From: Staphylococcus capitis subsp. capitis
GTDB lineage: Bacteria; Bacillota; Bacilli; Staphylococcales; Staphylococcaceae
Length of the DNA: 64,000 nucleotides
NCBI RefSeq assembly: GCF_040739495.1
Contig: NZ_CP145263.1
Coordinates: forward strand, 434,001-498,000
Reading direction: 5' to 3'
The translations under genes and the position numbers were made by a program. Of this stretch, positions 36,526 to 46,920 are shown one piece after another. The stretch's first letter is position 1. Each line of letters starts with the position of its first letter. Under the pieces are notes generated by a model. The model worked only from the letters and a program-made list of their open reading frames with translations. It was not told the DNA's origin and searched no databases.

Positions 36526-38355
36526 ATGTTTAATCAATTTAAAAGACTTTTAATCGGGCGTCCAAAGAAAAATAGAGACTTAAAGGATGAAAAAATTACT
36601 AAATTTAAAGGTTTAGCAATCCTGTCTTCCGATGCTTTATCATCTGTCAACTATGGACCAGAGCAAATATTGATCACTTTATCAATAATTGGTGCTGTTG
36701 CTTCATGGTATACTTTACCAATCGCTGGTGCAGTTCTTATCTTACTTGCAGCTTTAATCATGTCATACAGACAAGTTATATACGCATATCCTAAAGGTGG
36801 AGGTACGTATATGGTTTCTAAAACGAACCTCGGTGAGAAATGGGGATTGCTCGCAGGTGGTTCACTATTAGTAGACTATATTCTAACCGTTGCAGTTAGT
36901 ATTTCATCAGGTGCAGATGCGTTTGTCGCTGCTTTTCCAAGCTTATACCATTTTAAAGTGTTAATTGCTTGTTTATTAGTTTTGTTCATTTTAATTATGA
37001 ATTTAAGAGGGCTTACAGAATCAGCCACTGTACTTTCTTATCCAGTCTATTTATTCATAATAGGATTAATTGTATTAATTATTGTAGGAACATATCGTGT
37101 TGCTATAGGAGACGTGCAACCACATATGCATTCAACTGTTGGCACTGCAGTACCGGGGGTAACATTATTCTTACTGTTAAAGGCTTTCTCTTCTGGAGCT
37201 TCTTCTTTAACAGGTGTGTAAGCTATTTCTAATGCTGTCACCAACTTTAAGGATCCTGCTCCGAAAAATGCAGTCAAAACATTAGTAACTATGGGGACTA
37301 TTCTAGCAGTTTTACTTGTAGGAATCGTAGGGCTCTCTTACGTTTATGGTGTAATGCCTCAAACAGAGACTACTGTGTTATCTCAACTGGCCTCAAAAAT
37401 ATTTGGTAATAACGTTGCATTCTATTTCGTTCAAGCAACAACAGTAATGATATTAGTATTAGCTGCCAATACTGGATTTACTGCATTTCCAATGTTGACT
37501 GCATCAATGTCTAAAGATAAGTATATGCCACGTATGTTCATAGTTCGTGGTGATCGTTTAGGATATTCAAATTCAATTATTGTTTTAGGTGTCTTGGCGA
37601 TTATATTAATTATTGTGTTTAACGGAATGACTGAAAATTTAATTCCATTATATGCTGTAGGTGTGTTTATTCCATTTACATTAGCACAATTTGGTATGGT
37701 CTTGAAGTGGGTAAAAGAACGTCCTAAAGGTTGGGGTATTAAACTATCATTTAACTTAGTGGGTGGAACAATTACTTTTATCGTATTTATGATTCTTCTA
37801 ATCACTAAATTTACTCAAGTATGGCCAATATTATTCTTCTTACCATTTGTAGTATCTGTATTTATGAGAATTAATACGCATTATAAAAATATAGCTCAAC
37901 AATTACGCTCAGATATCGATGTACATGACATTCCTGTTGTAGATCGTAATTTAGCTATTGTGCCAATACCTAGTATTACGACGGCGGTTGATAAGTCAAT
38001 TTATTATGCTCAAATGTTAGCTGATAACGATGTTATCGCAGTCCATGTCACTTTTGGAGATGAAGATGATAAAGCATTAATGGAGAAATGGAAATGACAC
38101 TTCCCAGATGTAAGATTAGTTATTTTACATTCAGAATATAGAAGTATCATTCGTCCAATCTCAAGATTTATCGACAAAATTCGTAAAAAAGCGAATGATC
38201 AAAACTATTTAATCACAGTAGTTGTGCCTGAATTTATTCCCAAAAAACCATGGCACAATCTACTTCACAATCAAACAAGCTTCAGATTGAAAATGCATTT
38301 GATCTATCAAAAAAACGTTATATTATGTACCATTCCATTTAAATTAACTAAATAA
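36526..38355 (+). pseudogene. kimA: KimA-like potassium permease broken by two in-frame stops
   Basis: One frame of 610 codons, interrupted by TAA at 37219-37221 (codon 232) and TGA at 38095-38097 (codon 524). Reading across the stops gives a normal-length (about 609 aa) APC-superfamily protein of the KimA (YdaO) type: helix 1 GLAILSSDALSSVNYGPEQI, then SGASSLTGV[stop]AISNAVTNFKDPAPKNA, where family members have Glu before AISNAV, so a single G to T change (GAA to TAA) fits. After the TGA the frame continues HFPDVRLVILHSEYRS to a stop at 38355. KimA imports K+ and binds c-di-AMP. Decay, or sequence errors, are both possible. Confidence 0.85.
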
Positions 38356-38395
38356 TGTGAGACAGTATGAGAGAACAAGTAACCATACTAAATAA

Positions 38396-38438
38396 GGCTC
38401 AGAAAGATTGATCACAATCTTCTTTCTGAGCCTTTTTA
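38396..38438. terminator. Bidirectional terminator between the KimA-like pseudogene and antiporter
   Basis: GGCTCAGAAA and TTTCTGAGCC, with GATTG/CAATC inside, form a long stem followed by TTTTT. Convergent genes flank it. Confidence 0.9.
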
Positions 38439-38481
38439 TATACATAGCTATTTAAAAGTCATATTTTTGAAATGATACGCC

Positions 38482-40689
38482 TTATTCTTTTGATTCGTGA
38501 GATAAAACAATTTCATTGTAATTAATATTTTCACGAATTTGTGTTGCAACATCATTCGTTATTTTATTACGTTGGATTAACTTATCCAGAATAGTTCTTT
38601 GTTTATATAAACCTTCTAATTTTAACTTTCTTAAATTTTCCGGAACAAGGTCATTTTTACTTTGTGTTTGGGATTTAGTGGATTTAAAGTCTTGGCGTGA
38701 ACGACTACGTAACATACGTAATAATGAATAATACTGATTGATTACTAAACTTACCTCTAAAACATTCGAGCTATCTTGTTCCTCTCGTAATCTCAACACG
38801 ATATGGTGGTTGACGATGCGCAAGATTTTTTGAACTTGTTTGTAACTATCATGGAACTGCTGTTTTCTCAATTTACGTTCTTCTTTTAATTCTTGTCTTG
38901 AATTTTTATATGCTTCACGCTGCTCACGAATTCTAGTTTTATTGTCACTTGTTGATTGGTGTAATTCTTTAAGTCTCGCATGCTCTTGTTTATGAACTAA
39001 ACGTTCTTCTTTTTTACGATTTTTTCTAGCTTTAAAACGCAAGTAAATCATTTTAAAGAGTCGAGTAAATTTCTCTACAAACGTTTTCTCATTATAAGCT
39101 TGAGTAGCATCCATGACATTACGATAGTCTCGAACATTTGTAGCATCAATTTTCCCATTATCGATAAGCTTTTGTAACGTATTTGTTTCCACATCTTCTG
39201 CAATATCTTCTAAACGTCGCAACTCTTTTGTATTTTTACTATCAGGTTCAATATTTAATAGAAATGCTAATTCTTGAAAGTATTGGTTCATCACTTGTCT
39301 ATAATCTATGGAAGTATTGTTTTTAGATTCATTTTTAAAATGATCTATCACATTCTGAACGATAAATATTTTCGCTTCTTGGTAACTCATGCCTTTGAAA
39401 TGAGATACTTCTTCAGAAGGCGTGATGAGCGGTAAAATGACTTGAGCTAATATTAAGCTGATTAATACCATCAATGATGCAATAAATAATAAATCGTTGC
39501 GATATTCAAAACGATGTCCATTACTAATTACATACGGCAAGGTCAATGCCATAGATAGTGAAATCGTTCCGTGAATCCCACACATTGTCATTATAAAAGC
39601 ATAGTGTGCTCGATTGGGAGGTGTTTCTTCTTCATCTGAGTTATCCATGTAATATTGAATATTTTTCGGGAAATAAAAGTCTTTATACCATACAAATACC
39701 CAAATAAAACGAAATACATAAATAGCAAGCGCAATGAGTAGGGTGATCATAATTAAGAATTTAATATTTTCAGGTTCATCTTTAACAATTTCCATAACAA
39801 CCTCAGGTACGATGAATCCTAGTACAACAAAGACAAAGCCATTCAGTGCATAACTAAACGTATTCCAAATTTGTGTAAAGTTCATTTGTAATTCTGTTTG
39901 TGCACGGATTAATCTATCACGTTCTAAACCATGAATTAAACCTGCTACTACTACAGCTATAATACCTGATGCATGCAATGTTTCAGCTATATAGTAAATA
40001 GCGAAGGGTGTCAATAATTGGATAAATGTTAATGTGTTATTATCTTTTAATCCTTTGTTCGCTGTAAGGTAGATACGTATTCTCACGACAATAATACCGA
40101 AGATGGCACCGACTAATATTCCGATGATTGTCGAAATAATAAATTGTTCGATAGCGTTAATTGCTGAAAATGCACCAGTGACAAGCGCAGTGACCGCAAT
40201 TTTAAATGAAATGATACCTGCTGCGTCATTCAGCAATGATTCCCCTTCTAGAATAGACATTGATCCTTTAGGTAAAACTTTCCCATTTGTAATGGCTGAT
40301 ACGGCCACAGCATCAGTAGGACATAAAATCGCAGCTATCGCGAAAGCAGCTGGCATTGGTAAATCGGTCCAAATCCAATGTATAAAGTAACCGACGCCAA
40401 TAACCGTTGTAAAAACTAAGGCCATTGCCATTAAAATGACGGGTTTACGGTATTCCAATAATTTAGAACGAGACACATGCGTTCCTTCAACAAATAATAA
40501 TGGGGCAATAACGGCCATCATAAATACTTCTGAATCAAATTCGAAATGCATTGGAATAGGTAGAGTAAAGATGATAACACCTAAACCAATCTGAATAAAT
40601 GCAGTTGGAATTTTAGGAAACATATTATGTAAGACAGAACTTACAATGACTGCAAATATAAAAATTAAAAAAGCTTCTAATAATTCCAT
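38482..40689 (-). CDS. CPA1 family Na+/H+ antiporter, 735 aa
   Basis: A monovalent-cation/proton antiporter of the CPA1 (NhaP/NhaK) family. Twelve transmembrane helices occupy residues 1 to about 425; motifs include CPTDAVAVSAI and ESLLNDAAGIISFK (the Asn-Asp pair of the ion site). A very basic, helical C-terminal cytoplasmic region of about 310 residues (KARKNRKKEERLVHKQEHAR and others) is typical of the longer members. Probable role in sodium or potassium extrusion and pH homeostasis. No TrkA-C domain is recognised by eye. Confidence 0.9.
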   Translation of the reverse strand: MELLEAFLIFIFAVIVSSVLHNMFPKIPTAFIQIGLGVIIFTLPIPMHFEFDSEVFMMAVIAPLLFVEGTHVSRSKLLEYRKPVILMAMALVFTTVIGVGYFIHWIWTDLPMPAAFAIAAILCPTDAVAVSAITNGKVLPKGSMSILEGESLLNDAAGIISFKIAVTALVTGAFSAINAIEQFIISTIIGILVGAIFGIIVVRIRIYLTANKGLKDNNTLTFIQLLTPFAIYYIAETLHASGIIAVVVAGLIHGLERDRLIRAQTELQMNFTQIWNTFSYALNGFVFVVLGFIVPEVVMEIVKDEPENIKFLIMITLLIALAIYVFRFIWVFVWYKDFYFPKNIQYYMDNSDEEETPPNRAHYAFIMTMCGIHGTISLSMALTLPYVISNGHRFEYRNDLLFIASLMVLISLILAQVILPLITPSEEVSHFKGMSYQEAKIFIVQNVIDHFKNESKNNTSIDYRQVMNQYFQELAFLLNIEPDSKNTKELRRLEDIAEDVETNTLQKLIDNGKIDATNVRDYRNVMDATQAYNEKTFVEKFTRLFKMIYLRFKARKNRKKEERLVHKQEHARLKELHQSTSDNKTRIREQREAYKNSRQELKEERKLRKQQFHDSYKQVQKILRIVNHHIVLRLREEQDSSNVLEVSLVINQYYSLLRMLRSRSRQDFKSTKSQTQSKNDLVPENLRKLKLEGLYKQRTILDKLIQRNKITNDVATQIRENINYNEIVLSHESKE

Positions 40690-40804
40690 ATGATTCTCCT
40701 CTATAAATCAATAACATATATTTTACCATTTAAAAATGTAAATCACATATACACAACTTTTAGCAGAATTTAACTTTAATTTGTATTAATTATTACCCCA
40801 AAAA

Positions 40805-40853
40805 AAGAAAGCGGAACAAAAAGAATTGTTTATAATTCTTTTATAGTTCCGCC
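40805..40853 (-). terminator. Terminator of the CycA-like permease gene
   Basis: GCGGAAC (40811-40817) and GTTCCGC (40846-40852), with AAAAGAATT/AATTCTTTT inside, form a long stem; on the minus strand the T-rich run follows. Confidence 0.88.
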
Positions 40854-40937
40854 ACTCTAAGAGTAATAATTGAAGACATCTTATATAAGCGCAAGAATAA
40901 CAAATATTATTCTTTAAGATGTTTTTAAAGAGAACAT

Positions 40938-42341
40938 TTATATGTTTTTAGTTTGCTTTTGATTGCTTAAATGTTGTTTTTCAGCTAACGCTTTGGCATT
41001 TGATTTATATTTTTTATAGTAGAAGAATAAGAATATGAACCAGATTGGCGAAATAAAGATTGCTGCACGTGTATCAGCACTAAAGAATAATAATATAAAT
41101 ACAAAGAAGAAGAAAGCTAATACGACAAACGCAACCCCTTGACCACCGAATAATTTAAATTTACTATTTCTATGTGCTTCAGAATTCTTTCTAACATAAA
41201 CTATATATGACACGATAATCATTGCCCAAACTACTAAAAAGAGTACAGTTGATAAAGTCGTAACATATATAAATAGTTTAATTGCATCTGGGAAGATAAA
41301 ATTTAACAACGCTGCTACAAGTAAAGTAATCGATGATACGAACATTGAAAGGTAGGGTACGCCGTTAGAATTTGTTTTAGTTAATACTTTAGGTCCCAAA
41401 CCTTGTTTAGCTAAACCAAACAAGATACGACTGTTAGAGTAAATACCGCTATTTGTAGCAGAAGCGGCTGCAGTTAGGACAACAAAGTTCACTATACCAG
41501 CTGCAAAAGGTATGCCAATAATACTAAATAGCTTTACGAAAGGACTACTATCTGGGTCAATGTTATCCCATGGAATGACTGACATGATGACTAATAAACC
41601 ACCGATGTAGAAGAGTAAAATTCTAATAGGAACGTTATTAATAGCCTTAGGGATAGTCTTTTCAGGATCTTTTGTTTCACCAGCTGTTACACCGATAAGC
41701 TCAATACCAATAAAGGAATAGACTGCTATTTGAAATGACATTAAGAATCCGAAAGGACCATGTGGGAACATGCCTCCGTGCTTAACTAAATTGGTGAATG
41801 AAGCATGACCGTAATGCGTTTTAAATGATAGGAAAATTAAAACCAACCCAACAATTACCATCGCTACGATAGTTACAACTTTAATGATTGAGAACCAAAA
41901 TTCAAGTTCTCCAAATAAACGGGCGCCTAATAAATTAAATGAAATTAAAATCAGTACAATAAATAACACAGTTAACCAATGAGGGACCTGAGGATACCAA
42001 AATGCGAAATATTGCCCCATGGCTGTTAAATCTGACATACTCGAAACGACCCAACAAATCCAATAAGTCCAACCTATTACGAATCCTCCAAAAGGCCCTA
42101 AATATTCATTTGCGATATCTACAAATGAATTAAATTTAGAGTTACTTAATAACAATTCTCCCAAAGCACGTATAAATGCGAATAAAATAATCCCAATAAT
42201 CATATAAGTAAATAATAGTGACGGTCCAGTTAAAGAAATAGTTTGCCCAGAACCTAGAAATAATCCAGTTCCAATAGCACCACCAATAGCAATTAATTGG
42301 ATATGCCTATTATTTAACTCCCTATGCAATTGTCTAGCCAT
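40938..42341 (-). CDS. cycA: CycA/AapA-like amino acid permease, 467 aa
   Basis: An APC-family permease of about 12 helices: IGGAIGTGLFLGSGQTISLTGPS is the classic helix 1, then SFIGIELIGVTAGETKDPEK. The family imports D-serine, D-alanine and glycine and also takes up D-cycloserine. The C-terminus is slightly longer than E. coli CycA. A perfect cre site at 42371-42385 is 30 bases before the start. Symbol is by family similarity and substrate is inferred. Confidence 0.82.
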   Translation of the reverse strand: MARQLHRELNNRHIQLIAIGGAIGTGLFLGSGQTISLTGPSLLFTYMIIGIILFAFIRALGELLLSNSKFNSFVDIANEYLGPFGGFVIGWTYWICWVVSSMSDLTAMGQYFAFWYPQVPHWLTVLFIVLILISFNLLGARLFGELEFWFSIIKVVTIVAMVIVGLVLIFLSFKTHYGHASFTNLVKHGGMFPHGPFGFLMSFQIAVYSFIGIELIGVTAGETKDPEKTIPKAINNVPIRILLFYIGGLLVIMSVIPWDNIDPDSSPFVKLFSIIGIPFAAGIVNFVVLTAAASATNSGIYSNSRILFGLAKQGLGPKVLTKTNSNGVPYLSMFVSSITLLVAALLNFIFPDAIKLFIYVTTLSTVLFLVVWAMIIVSYIVYVRKNSEAHRNSKFKLFGGQGVAFVVLAFFFFVFILLFFSADTRAAIFISPIWFIFLFFYYKKYKSNAKALAEKQHLSNQKQTKNI

Positions 42342-42678
42342 AGACTTCCTCCTCAGAAAAACAAATGTTTATGAAAGCGTTTTCTTTCGTCTAATATTAT
42401 AGAAACAATTTTGATAAAGCAATGATTTACAGAAATATAAGTAAATACATTTATAAGAGTGTTTATGATAATAAATACTTATGATTTTTTAGAATAATCA
42501 AAAAAATTAGATTGATATTATTTGTATCTATAAAAATTCAGTAAAGCTAAAAAATATACTTAATTATAATCTTATTTTTGTAAATAGCAAGTAATATTAC
42601 TAAACTGATTAATTAACTTTAATTTCTGGATATGTAATAATAAAAATTATTGTAATCTAATGTAAGAAGGGTCAAATC
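42342..42678. other. Divergent intergenic region, permease to metallophosphoesterase
   Basis: Apart from the cre site at 42371-42385 I see nothing that I can name in these 337 A+T-rich bases; both promoters must lie here. Confidence 0.4.
42371..42385. promoter_or_regulatory. Candidate CcpA-binding cre site upstream of the CycA-like gene
   Basis: ATGAAAGCGTTTTCT matches WTGNAANCGNWNNCW at every defined position and is 30 bases upstream of the minus-strand start, consistent with carbon catabolite control. Confidence 0.7.
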
Positions 42679-43488
42679 ATGAAAATAGGTACAATTTCAG
42701 ATTTACATATTGATCGCCACCCAAAACTCAAACCGGAAAGCTATCTCAATATTTTGGCAGAGGTAGTTAATGAGAGGAAATTGGATATATTATTGATTGC
42801 CGGAGATATTTCTAATGATTATAAAATGAGTTATCAGTTTATTGTCCATTTAAAAGCCATGATACAAATTCCAACTTATTTTATACCTGGGAATCACGAT
42901 TTGTGGTCCGATGGCTCGGATAAATCATCAACTGAGATCTTAGAATTTTATAAAACACAAGAAGAATGTTTAATAGGACGTCCATTGATTGTTAATGATG
43001 AGTGGGCCATCGTTGGTCATACAGGTTGGTATGATTATAGTTATGCAGATAAGCGATTTTCATTAGACAAAATTAAAAAAGGCAAACATTACGGGGCGAC
43101 ATGGCAAGATAAAGTAAGAATTGACTGGACTACGTCAGACCAACAGTTGTCAAAAGTGGCAGCCCAAATGGTAGATGAAGATATCAAGAACGTTGATGAC
43201 CGTAATATTATTTTAATGACACATGTGGTTACACATCCACAATTTGTTGTACCTACACCACATCGAATTTTTGATTTTTTTAATGCATTTATTGGGACGC
43301 AAGATTTTGATTATATTTATGAGAAATATCCTATTAAATATAGTATTATGGGGCATGTTCATTTTCGAAAAGAACTAAGAGATAGTGATACAACTTACAT
43401 GTGCCCATGTCTAGGTTATCAAAGACAATGGAGAACATCAGATTTAGCTAAAGAAATCAATCATGCGTTAATAGATTTCCATATTTAA
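42679..43488 (+). CDS. Metallophosphoesterase, 269 aa
   Basis: A calcineurin-like two-metal phosphoesterase, cytoplasmic. Motifs: ISDLHIDRHP (Asp8, His10), AGDISNDY, IPGNHDLWSD, LMTHVVTHPQ and MGHVHFRK, which together supply the metal ligands. The length is 269 aa. Substrates in the family range from phosphodiesters to cyclic nucleotides and polyphosphorylated molecules; there is no clue here. A strong terminator follows at 43511-43545. Confidence 0.88.
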   Translation: MKIGTISDLHIDRHPKLKPESYLNILAEVVNERKLDILLIAGDISNDYKMSYQFIVHLKAMIQIPTYFIPGNHDLWSDGSDKSSTEILEFYKTQEECLIGRPLIVNDEWAIVGHTGWYDYSYADKRFSLDKIKKGKHYGATWQDKVRIDWTTSDQQLSKVAAQMVDEDIKNVDDRNIILMTHVVTHPQFVVPTPHRIFDFFNAFIGTQDFDYIYEKYPIKYSIMGHVHFRKELRDSDTTYMCPCLGYQRQWRTSDLAKEINHALIDFHI

Positions 43489-43510
43489 AATTTAATTGTA
43501 ATTAAAAAAT

Positions 43511-43546
43511 ATCTCGAGACAACAACGCTTTGTCTCGAGATTTTAC
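43511..43546. terminator. Bidirectional terminator after the metallophosphoesterase gene
   Basis: ATCTCGAGAC pairs with GTCTCGAGAT; T and A tails on both sides fit the convergent gene as well. Confidence 0.9.
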
Positions 43547-43552
43547 TTTTTA

Positions 43553-44164
43553 TTATGGTTGAACGAATACACACATTTGGCCTGGTGCATTATAACTACG
43601 TTCTAATTTTTGTTTTTTTATTTTGATTATCTGTTTATGATTTGGAATGATTGAAGGTATGACAATTCCTTTAGTTAGTTGTGTCCACAAAGGATCAATA
43701 TAATAGTAATAAGTATCATCATAACCTATTAATAATGTGACATGAATGTTCGATACAAGTCTAGTAGGTTTATTATCAAGACGGAACACGCGGTGAAAGG
43801 GTCTAGCACCTAAACTTGTATGATATATAATGACAGGTTGTCCTTGATCAATTACGCGTTCAAGTTGTTTTAAGCTAGAACCTGAACCATCTTTAACACG
43901 ATTGTCATATTGCTTGAGGAAAGGAACGAATGCAGCAGGAAAGATGGTTTGGTGGTAACCTAACTTCACTAACAGTGGGTGGCCGACGTAACCTTTATAT
44001 GGATTGTTAGGATGTTTAGGCCATTTGCTCATAATTTCCATTGCTTTAATTGAATGATGATTAAATTGTAGTAACATTGCTGCAGATACGCCTTCACATC
44101 CCATAACCATAGGGATTGGAAATAATTGACTTATAGGTTTAACTGGTAAAATGGTTTTCTTCAT
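43553..44164 (-). CDS. C39-like cysteine peptidase domain protein, 203 aa
   Basis: A papain-like (Peptidase_C39_2 type) protein with a Cys at 23 (MGCEGVSAAMLLQF), His141 in SNIHVTLLIGYDD and a downstream Asp157 (YIDPLW), the usual Cys-His-Asp order. There is no clear signal peptide; the N-terminus is polar. Role unknown; in other families such domains process leader peptides or act as secreted proteases. No bacteriocin genes are adjacent. Confidence 0.78.
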   Translation of the reverse strand: MKKTILPVKPISQLFPIPMVMGCEGVSAAMLLQFNHHSIKAMEIMSKWPKHPNNPYKGYVGHPLLVKLGYHQTIFPAAFVPFLKQYDNRVKDGSGSSLKQLERVIDQGQPVIIYHTSLGARPFHRVFRLDNKPTRLVSNIHVTLLIGYDDTYYYYIDPLWTQLTKGIVIPSIIPNHKQIIKIKKQKLERSYNAPGQMCVFVQP

Positions 44165-44321
44165 AATTTCTTCCTCAACAAATTGGTATTCATTTAATAT
44201 TTAATATTATATAACGTGCCATTCATTTAGTATATTAAAATGTTTGTTCTATTTGATGAGGTTATTATTTTGAAAATGGGTTATAAGATAATTGAGTAAA
44301 ATTAAAATGGGGGAGATGAAC

Positions 44322-44789
44322 ATGGACTATAGAATAGAAAATCTTGAAAGCACAAAAGTCATAGGCGCTTATAGGCATTATAAAAGCGGAGGACACGCTC
44401 AAAGTAATATTCCGGATTTCTGGGAAGATGTGCATACTATGAAATTAGATGAACGATTATTGCAAAAAAGCGATAACCAATTGAACGGTTTGTTAGGTGT
44501 TTGTCTGCCTAAAGAAGATAGAACAATGGATTACGCTATAGGTGTGACAAGTACAGAAGATCCTCATGATGGTTTAGAGACATTCAACTTAGAAGGTGGA
44601 AAGTATTTAGTTGTCGAAGCTAAAGGACCTGTCCCTAAAAGTGTTCAGCAAACAATGAATGATATACATCATGAACTTATTCCTAGAGAAAATATTGAAA
44701 TAAAACAAGCCCCATTCTTTGAGCTATACGGACCAGGTGATACACAAAGTGAATCTTACGTCACTGAGATATGGATGCCAATTCAATAA
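44322..44789 (+). CDS. GyrI-like effector-binding domain protein, 155 aa
   Basis: A GyrI/BmrR-type effector-binding fold (AraC_E_bind). STKVIGAYRHY near the N-terminus and PFFELYGPGDTQSESYVTEIWMPIQ at the C-terminus are family hallmarks. Stand-alone members bind hydrophobic ligands. The ATG at 44322 is chosen (GGGGG seven bases upstream) over earlier ATGs. Confidence 0.8.
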   Translation: MDYRIENLESTKVIGAYRHYKSGGHAQSNIPDFWEDVHTMKLDERLLQKSDNQLNGLLGVCLPKEDRTMDYAIGVTSTEDPHDGLETFNLEGGKYLVVEAKGPVPKSVQQTMNDIHHELIPRENIEIKQAPFFELYGPGDTQSESYVTEIWMPIQ

Positions 44790-44800
44790 TAATAATGAAA

Positions 44801-44836
44801 CCTCACTTCTACATTTTGAAGGGAGGCTTTACTTTT
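44801..44836. terminator. Weak hairpin between GyrI-like and Bcr-like genes
   Basis: AACCTCACTTC and GAAGGGAGGCTT form an imperfect stem next to TTTACTTTTTA; a probable terminator for both convergent genes. Confidence 0.5.
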
Positions 44837-46044
44837 TAATGAGATATAGTGTTTTTTGAATAAAGCTTAAAATAAATGAATTGTAGTAAAACTAGTAAGA
44901 TAGCAGTAACACTAATTATAAGTAAGTAGGGAGTCATATCATGTTCACCATTTAAACCAACTAATGGAGAGATAATTCCTCCTAATATAAATTGGAACAA
45001 ACCTAGCAAGCTAGAGGCATTACCACTACCTCCTGTTCGCTCTTCCATTGCCATTGAAAAGCCTAATGGCGCAATTGAAGTAACTGGCGAAATATTAATG
45101 AAAAATGCGATGAGTAATACATATAAAGGAAGATGTAAAGCTAACGTCGCAATAAGTAATATTACACCTACAATTTGCATAATCGTTAAATAAATTAATA
45201 ATTTTTGACGACTAATTTTTTCTACTAGTAGTGCAACAATTTGGCTAACTATGATTAATCCTACACCGTTAATAGCAAGCATCACGCTGAATTGAGGTGC
45301 ACTCATGTGATAAATTTTTTGAGTAATAAAAGGAGATGCTGATGAATAACTAAATAACATCACATAGGTTAAACCTTGTAGCAACATAGGAATAACGAAT
45401 GTCGGTTTTTTAAGTAAATACAAGAAATCTTTAAGTATATCTTTAAATTGAAGACGTGTTTGCATTGTTTGAGTATGGGCTGGCATTTTTAAGAAAATAC
45501 CAATTAAAACTATAAAAGCGATAAGCGTTAAAAATGCAAATATCATTCTCCAGTTAGATATAGATAATACAAAACCGCCTAGCAATGGTGCTAATATGGA
45601 AATAATCCCGTTAACTACCATTAATGAGGCTAAAAATTTAGCTAATTCATTACCATGGTATTTATCTCCAACAGACGCTTTGGCGATGACGATAGCACCG
45701 CCACTTGTTAAACCTTGTATCAATCGTAGAATTAAAAATAACGTTAAGTGACCGATAAATATAGATAAAAAAGTGGCTACTAAATATATCATCATTAATA
45801 TCGTGGCAATTCGTTTACGACCAAAGACATCTGAAATAGGTCCAAATAAGAATTGCCCAAGCGCGAGTCCTATCATTGCAAAGGATAGTGTCAATTGGAT
45901 TTCTGAAGTTGTAGTTCCAAAATCATGTTGTACTTTAGGTAAAGAAGGTGTATATGTATCGATCGTAAGTGGACCGAATGCTGTCATGACACCTAAGATA
46001 ATGATTAATATCATTGAAAAGTGCTTGGCACTTGAATGAGTCAT
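44836..46044 (-). CDS. Bcr/CflA family MFS drug exporter, 402 aa
   Basis: Twelve transmembrane helices. FLFGPISDVFGRKRIATI is motif A, and FGPLTIDTYTPSLPKVQHDF is the Bcr/CflA N-terminal signature. The family exports drugs such as bicyclomycin and chloramphenicol, and also sulfonamides. Substrate not known here. Monocistronic. Confidence 0.88.
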   Translation of the reverse strand: MTHSSAKHFSMILIIILGVMTAFGPLTIDTYTPSLPKVQHDFGTTTSEIQLTLSFAMIGLALGQFLFGPISDVFGRKRIATILMMIYLVATFLSIFIGHLTLFLILRLIQGLTSGGAIVIAKASVGDKYHGNELAKFLASLMVVNGIISILAPLLGGFVLSISNWRMIFAFLTLIAFIVLIGIFLKMPAHTQTMQTRLQFKDILKDFLYLLKKPTFVIPMLLQGLTYVMLFSYSSASPFITQKIYHMSAPQFSVMLAINGVGLIIVSQIVALLVEKISRQKLLIYLTIMQIVGVILLIATLALHLPLYVLLIAFFINISPVTSIAPLGFSMAMEERTGGSGNASSLLGLFQFILGGIISPLVGLNGEHDMTPYLLIISVTAILLVLLQFIYFKLYSKNTISH

Positions 46045-46141
46045 AAATAATCTCCTTTGAACAAATTACAACATCAATTATATACGTTTTACATGAGTTT
46101 GTAAGTACTAAACTTAAATACTAATTTGTGTATACATAAAA

Positions 46142-46182
46142 AACCTAGCAAAGTCGTTATCCTAAACGACCTTGCTAGGTTA
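46142..46182 (-). terminator. Terminator of the coiled-coil membrane protein gene
   Basis: AACCTAGCAA and TTGCTAGGTT, with GTCGTT/AACGAC, form a long hairpin; the A run on the plus strand is the T tract on the minus strand. Confidence 0.88.
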
Positions 46183-46188
46183 GTATGA

Positions 46189-46887
46189 TTAATTACTTTG
46201 TCCATCAGAACTTGAACCGTTTAATATACTTTCTAATTTTGATTTAATGCTATCAAATTTAGTGTTGATATCTTCAAGCATACTATTAATTTTACTTTGA
46301 TTTTCATTGTTTTGTTGTGCGTTATTAGCATTTTTTAGTTTATCAAGTTGTTTTTGATAAAATTGTGTGAATTTAGAATCAGCATTATTTTCTTCTTTTT
46401 GTTTTAATTTATCAATTTCATTTTGTAATTTGCTAATTTGAGATTCACTATTTTTATTATTTTTAATATCACTTTTCGCTGAGTCAACTTGTTTGTTGAT
46501 ATCATCATTTTGACTTTCAACTTGCTTTTTATAATTTTGAGACACATTAGGATCATTATTTACTTTATCATCATTGTGATTCATGATGGCACGGGTAACA
46601 AAAATGGCTACTATAATAAGTAAAATAACTATGATAGCAATAAGCCATTTTTTAGTTCGACCTGATTTTTCATTTTCCTCTTCAAGTTGTTGTTCACGAC
46701 GATAATCACGACCATTATAGTAACGTTCTGGTTCATCCTCAAATTCTCGTTGATTAGAACGTTGACCGTTCATTTTATTTGGAGATTGAGCTCGATTTCG
46801 AAATTCGTCTTCTTCAGCTCGACGTCGGTGGTTTTGATATTGATTATCGTATTTGTATGAATCTCTATACTTATCTGTTCTTTTCAT
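46189..46887 (-). CDS. Membrane protein with extracellular coiled coil, 232 aa
   Basis: A polar, Arg/Glu/Asn-rich N-terminal cytoplasmic part (residues 1-79), one transmembrane helix at about 80-103 (KWLIAIIVILLIIVAIFVTRAIM), then an Asn/Gln/Lys-rich outer region with heptad-like repeats (SQISKLQNEIDKLKQKEENN). It is probably a bitopic membrane protein. I do not recognise a functional family. It follows glxK in the same direction with 33 bases between. Confidence 0.75.
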   Translation of the reverse strand: MKRTDKYRDSYKYDNQYQNHRRRAEEDEFRNRAQSPNKMNGQRSNQREFEDEPERYYNGRDYRREQQLEEENEKSGRTKKWLIAIIVILLIIVAIFVTRAIMNHNDDKVNNDPNVSQNYKKQVESQNDDINKQVDSAKSDIKNNKNSESQISKLQNEIDKLKQKEENNADSKFTQFYQKQLDKLKNANNAQQNNENQSKINSMLEDINTKFDSIKSKLESILNGSSSDGQSN

Positions 46888-46920
46888 AATGTCACCTCAT
46901 TGTAATGGTAAACTTCAATT

